7,541 nucleotides of DNA, taken from NCBI GenBank assembly GCA_046706145.1, contig JBJKPP010000093.1, positions 1-7,541 on the forward strand, in the 5' to 3' direction. Below the pieces are notes generated by a model that was not told the DNA's origin, made no database searches, and saw only the letters and a program-made list of their open reading frames with translations. Positions 4,666-7,541 of the stretch are shown here, piece after piece; within the stretch, counting starts at the first letter, position 1, and every line of letters begins with the position of its first letter. Made by a program: the position numbers and the translations under genes. This DNA is from JBJKPP01 sp046706145. Its GTDB lineage: Bacteria > Bacteroidota > Ignavibacteria > Ignavibacteriales > Ignavibacteriaceae.

Positions 4666-7278
4666 ATGAGAAAAGTTTTTACTGTCTTCGTTCCAGTTTT
4701 ATTAATATTTATAAACACGTTATATCCACAGCAAAAATCCACTGCAGATCTATCGAATTATTTTGAAGCTGCCGCAGCAAAATATAATATTCCTATAGAT
4801 GTTTTGATGTCTATAGCCTATGCAGAAACAAGATTCCATAACGAAATTCCAAATACGCAAAACGAAAATGGCACACCCCCGGTTTATGGAATAATGGGAT
4901 TAAGAAATGATAATTGGTTTGGTCACTCTTTAACTGAAGGAGCAAAATTAATTGGAGCAGACCCAAAAGTAGTAGCTGTAAATGAATCATTAAATATCCA
5001 GGCGGCTGCAGCGTTACTTTCAGAATATGCAAATGAAATAGGAATTAACAGGGGTGATGTCCAATCTTGGCGGCCAGTTATTGAGAAATACTCGGGAATT
5101 CCACAGGACAACGTTAAACCTTTTTATTCTTTTGATGTATTTAAGGTTCTACACGATGGAACAAACTTGAATGGGTTGGCTATTGCCAAACATCCGCAAC
5201 TTGACATGAATCAATTTGGTGAGAATGTTAATCCAAAAAATAAACTACAGAAAATTGGGAAAGTTTATGCCACACAATCAACGACTTCTACAATATCAGA
5301 AGATTATCCGCCGGCAGTTTGGGATCCAAGCCCAAATTACTACAACGACAGCAACTTTCATCAGCTTTTTCTTGTCGTTCACGACACAGAGGAAGATTTT
5401 GCATCTGCTCTATCATGGCTTCTTAATCCTCAGGCTGAAGCCAGCGCGCATTACATAATTAGAAGCTCTGACGGATATATCGTTCAAATGGTTAGGGAAC
5501 AATATGCGGCATGGCATGTCCGCTGCTGGAATAGAGTAATGCTAGGGGTCGAACATGAAGGATATGTTGATAACCCGGCTTTCTTCACTGAAGTAATGTA
5601 TGAGTCATCTGCAGGTCTATATAGACATTTCGTGGATAAGTATAATATTCCTGTAGATTCTTTTAGAATAATTGGTCATTACCAACACCTCAAACAATGG
5701 TGGGTAAACTGGGTAGATAGTACATGGAACCCAGCTCATCCAGAATACAGTTTTGATCCTACATGCAATACACATACTGATCCCGGTCCATATTGGAACT
5801 GGACGCATTTTTTTAATTTAATAGAACAGGGATTTGTAGCGCCCCAAATTGTATCTCATTCTCCAAAGTCTGTGTCCGATTCGGTATGGGCAAACTCTCC
5901 AATAAGTGTCACATTTGATTACGGCATGGCGCACGAACAAACTCAAGATGCTTTTTCTATAACGCCAAATGCTCAAGGGACATTTGCCTGGCAAGACAGC
6001 GGCAAAACAATTGTATTTACACCATCTTCTCCACTCGCTTACTCATCAAAATACACAGTAACCATTTCTAACGAGGCTTTGAGTCTTCAAAATAAGAATT
6101 TGGATACTTCATATACTTTTGATTTTTATACAAAAGAATATGTGCCTCTTTCAATTACATATTCTTACCCGGAAAATAATTCGCAAAACATAAGCACCAC
6201 AGTCAAAGTGATTGTAAAATTTAGCACTTCACTGGTATTTGGTTCTTTGGGCACAAATGTATTCCTGGAAGATTCAAGCGGCAGTAATATTATTATAAAA
6301 AATGCGAAATATTATGAAATCAACGGCGAAGGAAGAATAAGTTTTTCTCCTCAGGTCCCTCTCCAGAATAGTAAAACCTATAAAATTGTCCTTAAGAATG
6401 GAATCCAGGCAGTTAATGGTGCTAACTTAGATACAAACTATGTTTTTAATTTTAGAACTTCCGCAAACAATTATATCAAGGGAAATATAATTGAAAGTTA
6501 CTCAAAAAAAGGTAACTGGAAACAACCGGCCCGGAGCAGTTATTCTTTTGGTATTGATACGACAATGTCATTGCTAACCATAACTACAAGTGAAGCAGCT
6601 GAAGGAGACACCTCTGCCTCGTTTTCATATAAGTTCGTTAATGATTCAGCTTTAGCTGAGATTTCAAATGACAATCTGCCTGCTATTTTCAATAAGTCAA
6701 GTATATTATTCGGAATTTGGATTTACGGAGATTTAAGTAACAACCTATTGAGATTTAGATTTTCCTCAAGCGCTAATAACGACATCATTATAAGTTCTGA
6801 CACTTTAAACTGGACCGGATGGAAATTCATTGAATTCCCAACATCTCAAATAAGTTCAAGCAGCGAAGTAACCCTACGCGGAATCCAAATAAAACATTTA
6901 AGCGGCGGTTCCGACAGCAACATGGTTTACGCTGATGGAATTCAGTGGAGAGATTCTTTGGCTACAGGAATTAAAAATTATGCAGCTCCTTCCAATCCAT
7001 CAACTTTTAAGCTGATGCAAAATTATCCTAATCCATTTAATCCAAGTACGATTATAGAATATCAAATACCGAAAAATGAATTTGTTTCTCTCAAAGTTTA
7101 CGATGTTCTCGGGAGAGAAGTGGCGGACTTAGTAAACGGATACAAACAAGCGGGAACATATAGAGTTAACCTAAATTTTGAGCAACTTACAAATAAAAAT
7201 ATCGCCAGCGGCATATATTTTTATCGTTTGAAAGCAGGCGGCTTTACTTCTACAAAAAAATTAATACTTTTGAAGTGA
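4666..7278 (+). CDS. Secreted multidomain peptidoglycan hydrolase: lytic-transglycosylase-like + Amidase_2 + 2 Big_5 + jelly-roll-like module + T9SS sorting domain
   Basis: The 870-residue protein has a Sec signal peptide (about 1-22). Residues 30-150 resemble a lysozyme-like/SLT domain: AYAETRF carries the likely catalytic Glu54, YGIMGLR (74-80) stands for the 'GLMQ' motif, and NIQAAAALL (110-118) matches the later helix. Residues 232-385 form an Amidase_2 (N-acetylmuramoyl-L-alanine amidase) domain: LVVHDTE with His239, SAHYIIRSSDGYIVQMV (260-276), AAWHVR (281-286), GVEHEG (294-299, Glu296 at the usual catalytic place), IIGH with His338, and HTDPGPYW (370-377) with Asp372. The predicted zinc ligands are His239, His338 and Asp372. 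Two SbsA-type Ig-like (Big_5) domains follow at about 391-489 and 494-598, each ending in an F-x-F-x-T strand. A beta-rich, probably carbohydrate-binding jelly-roll lies at 605-763. Residues 783-870 are a T9SS type A sorting domain (QNYPNPFNPST, VYDVLGREV, SGIYFYRL, final LILLK). It should be exported through T9SS to the surface or medium and cleave peptidoglycan; whether it is used for remodelling, predation or scavenging is unknown. Confidence 0.92.
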   Translation: MRKVFTVFVPVLLIFINTLYPQQKSTADLSNYFEAAAAKYNIPIDVLMSIAYAETRFHNEIPNTQNENGTPPVYGIMGLRNDNWFGHSLTEGAKLIGADPKVVAVNESLNIQAAAALLSEYANEIGINRGDVQSWRPVIEKYSGIPQDNVKPFYSFDVFKVLHDGTNLNGLAIAKHPQLDMNQFGENVNPKNKLQKIGKVYATQSTTSTISEDYPPAVWDPSPNYYNDSNFHQLFLVVHDTEEDFASALSWLLNPQAEASAHYIIRSSDGYIVQMVREQYAAWHVRCWNRVMLGVEHEGYVDNPAFFTEVMYESSAGLYRHFVDKYNIPVDSFRIIGHYQHLKQWWVNWVDSTWNPAHPEYSFDPTCNTHTDPGPYWNWTHFFNLIEQGFVAPQIVSHSPKSVSDSVWANSPISVTFDYGMAHEQTQDAFSITPNAQGTFAWQDSGKTIVFTPSSPLAYSSKYTVTISNEALSLQNKNLDTSYTFDFYTKEYVPLSITYSYPENNSQNISTTVKVIVKFSTSLVFGSLGTNVFLEDSSGSNIIIKNAKYYEINGEGRISFSPQVPLQNSKTYKIVLKNGIQAVNGANLDTNYVFNFRTSANNYIKGNIIESYSKKGNWKQPARSSYSFGIDTTMSLLTITTSEAAEGDTSASFSYKFVNDSALAEISNDNLPAIFNKSSILFGIWIYGDLSNNLLRFRFSSSANNDIIISSDTLNWTGWKFIEFPTSQISSSSEVTLRGIQIKHLSGGSDSNMVYADGIQWRDSLATGIKNYAAPSNPSTFKLMQNYPNPFNPSTIIEYQIPKNEFVSLKVYDVLGREVADLVNGYKQAGTYRVNLNFEQLTNKNIASGIYFYRLKAGGFTSTKKLILLK

Positions 7279-7305
7279 TATTAGGATTTTAGAACAATGT
7301 AGATT

Positions 7306-7541
7306 ATGTCCCTTTTAACAGATGATTATCTTAACAGAGTAAGAAAGAAAAAATTTATTTGGATAACAAACCCGCAGTATAAGTACGATTTTCATTCCCT
7401 CGAAAAACATCACCAATTATATGACTACGGTATTCCTATTTTTGTTAATAGCTGTAATAAGGAGTTCTGCAAGTATTTTACTGACAGAAAATTTGAGGCT
7501 ATTATACTTGCCAAAGAAGCAATTTTAAGAATGGATACCGA
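7306..7541 (+). CDS. Protein of uncertain family, N-terminal 78 codons (runs off the right edge)
   Basis: An open frame begins with ATG at 7306 and stays open to the window end; a TAG at 7300-7302 closes the frame just upstream, so this ATG is the natural start. The sequence begins MSLLTDDYLNRVRKKKF and has no signal peptide or membrane segment, so it looks cytoplasmic. Visible features are WITNPQYKYDF (19-29), GIPIFVNSCNKEFCKYF (43-59) with two cysteines, and FEAIILAKEAILRM (63-76). The last part is loosely similar to the 'GF--LKIGEEAVIDL' segment of DUF2156/MprF-type acyltransferase-fold domains, where it follows a 'P-F----' strand; this is a weak guess on a fragment. It starts 27 bp after the amidase stop with no terminator visible between them, so co-transcription is possible. 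There is no good ribosome binding site; the nearest AGGA (7283-7286) is too far away. Confidence 0.7.
   Translation, partial: MSLLTDDYLNRVRKKKFIWITNPQYKYDFHSLEKHHQLYDYGIPIFVNSCNKEFCKYFTDRKFEAIILAKEAILRMDT

Noticed and set aside
5216..5808. Open frames in other frames (5216-5458 +, 5617-5808 -) within the amidase
   Set aside because: They overlap the conserved Amidase_2 domain and its metal-ligand motifs, so the real coding frame is unambiguous.

Overview
The window looks like a low-GC chromosomal segment from the Bacteroidota/Chlorobi/Ignavibacteria group. The main evidence is the long amidase on the right. It ends in a type IX secretion (T9SS) sorting domain of the 'QNYPNPFNPST ... SGIYFYRL ... 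LILLK' style, which I associate mainly with Ignavibacteria and relatives. A SprA-type domain protein (SprA is the T9SS outer-membrane translocon), weak Shine-Dalgarno signals and a TTG/TAnnTTTG-type promoter point the same way. The lineage is an inference; no rRNA or tRNA gene is present to fix it.

Layout: (1) Bases 1-115 are the last 37 codons of a + strand peptide-methionine sulfoxide reductase A (msrA-like). (2) Bases 116-329 are a convergent intergenic space filled with inverted repeats, including a palindrome split by a 24-nt GC-rich insert and a separate 66-nt imperfect hairpin. (3) Bases 330-3850 hold three minus-strand genes, transcribed right to left: a SprA-domain lipoprotein, an exported-looking MEMO/AmmeMemoRadiSam-B homologue, and a 12-TM major facilitator transporter. 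Gaps are 89 and 120 bp, and the last gap contains a 26-bp palindrome. (4) Bases 3851-4078 are a divergent intergenic region with a hairpin flanked by TATAAT on both strands. (5) A small DUF1761 membrane protein follows on the + strand, with a strong ribosome binding site and a clear downstream hairpin terminator. (6) A large secreted peptidoglycan hydrolase (870 aa) runs from 4666 to 7278: lytic-transglycosylase-like domain, Amidase_2 domain, two Big_5 domains, a probable jelly-roll module and the T9SS tail. (7) From 7306 to the right edge is the start of a gene I cannot name securely.

Most of the window is envelope biology: one T9SS cargo enzyme that should cut peptidoglycan, a lipoprotein carrying a piece of the T9SS translocon family, an exported metal-site MEMO protein, and two inner-membrane proteins. 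The most unusual items are the free-standing SprA-domain lipoprotein, the signal-peptide-bearing MEMO homologue beside it, and the nested repeat at 141-216. No CRISPR array, insertion sequence, RNA gene or obvious defence system is visible.
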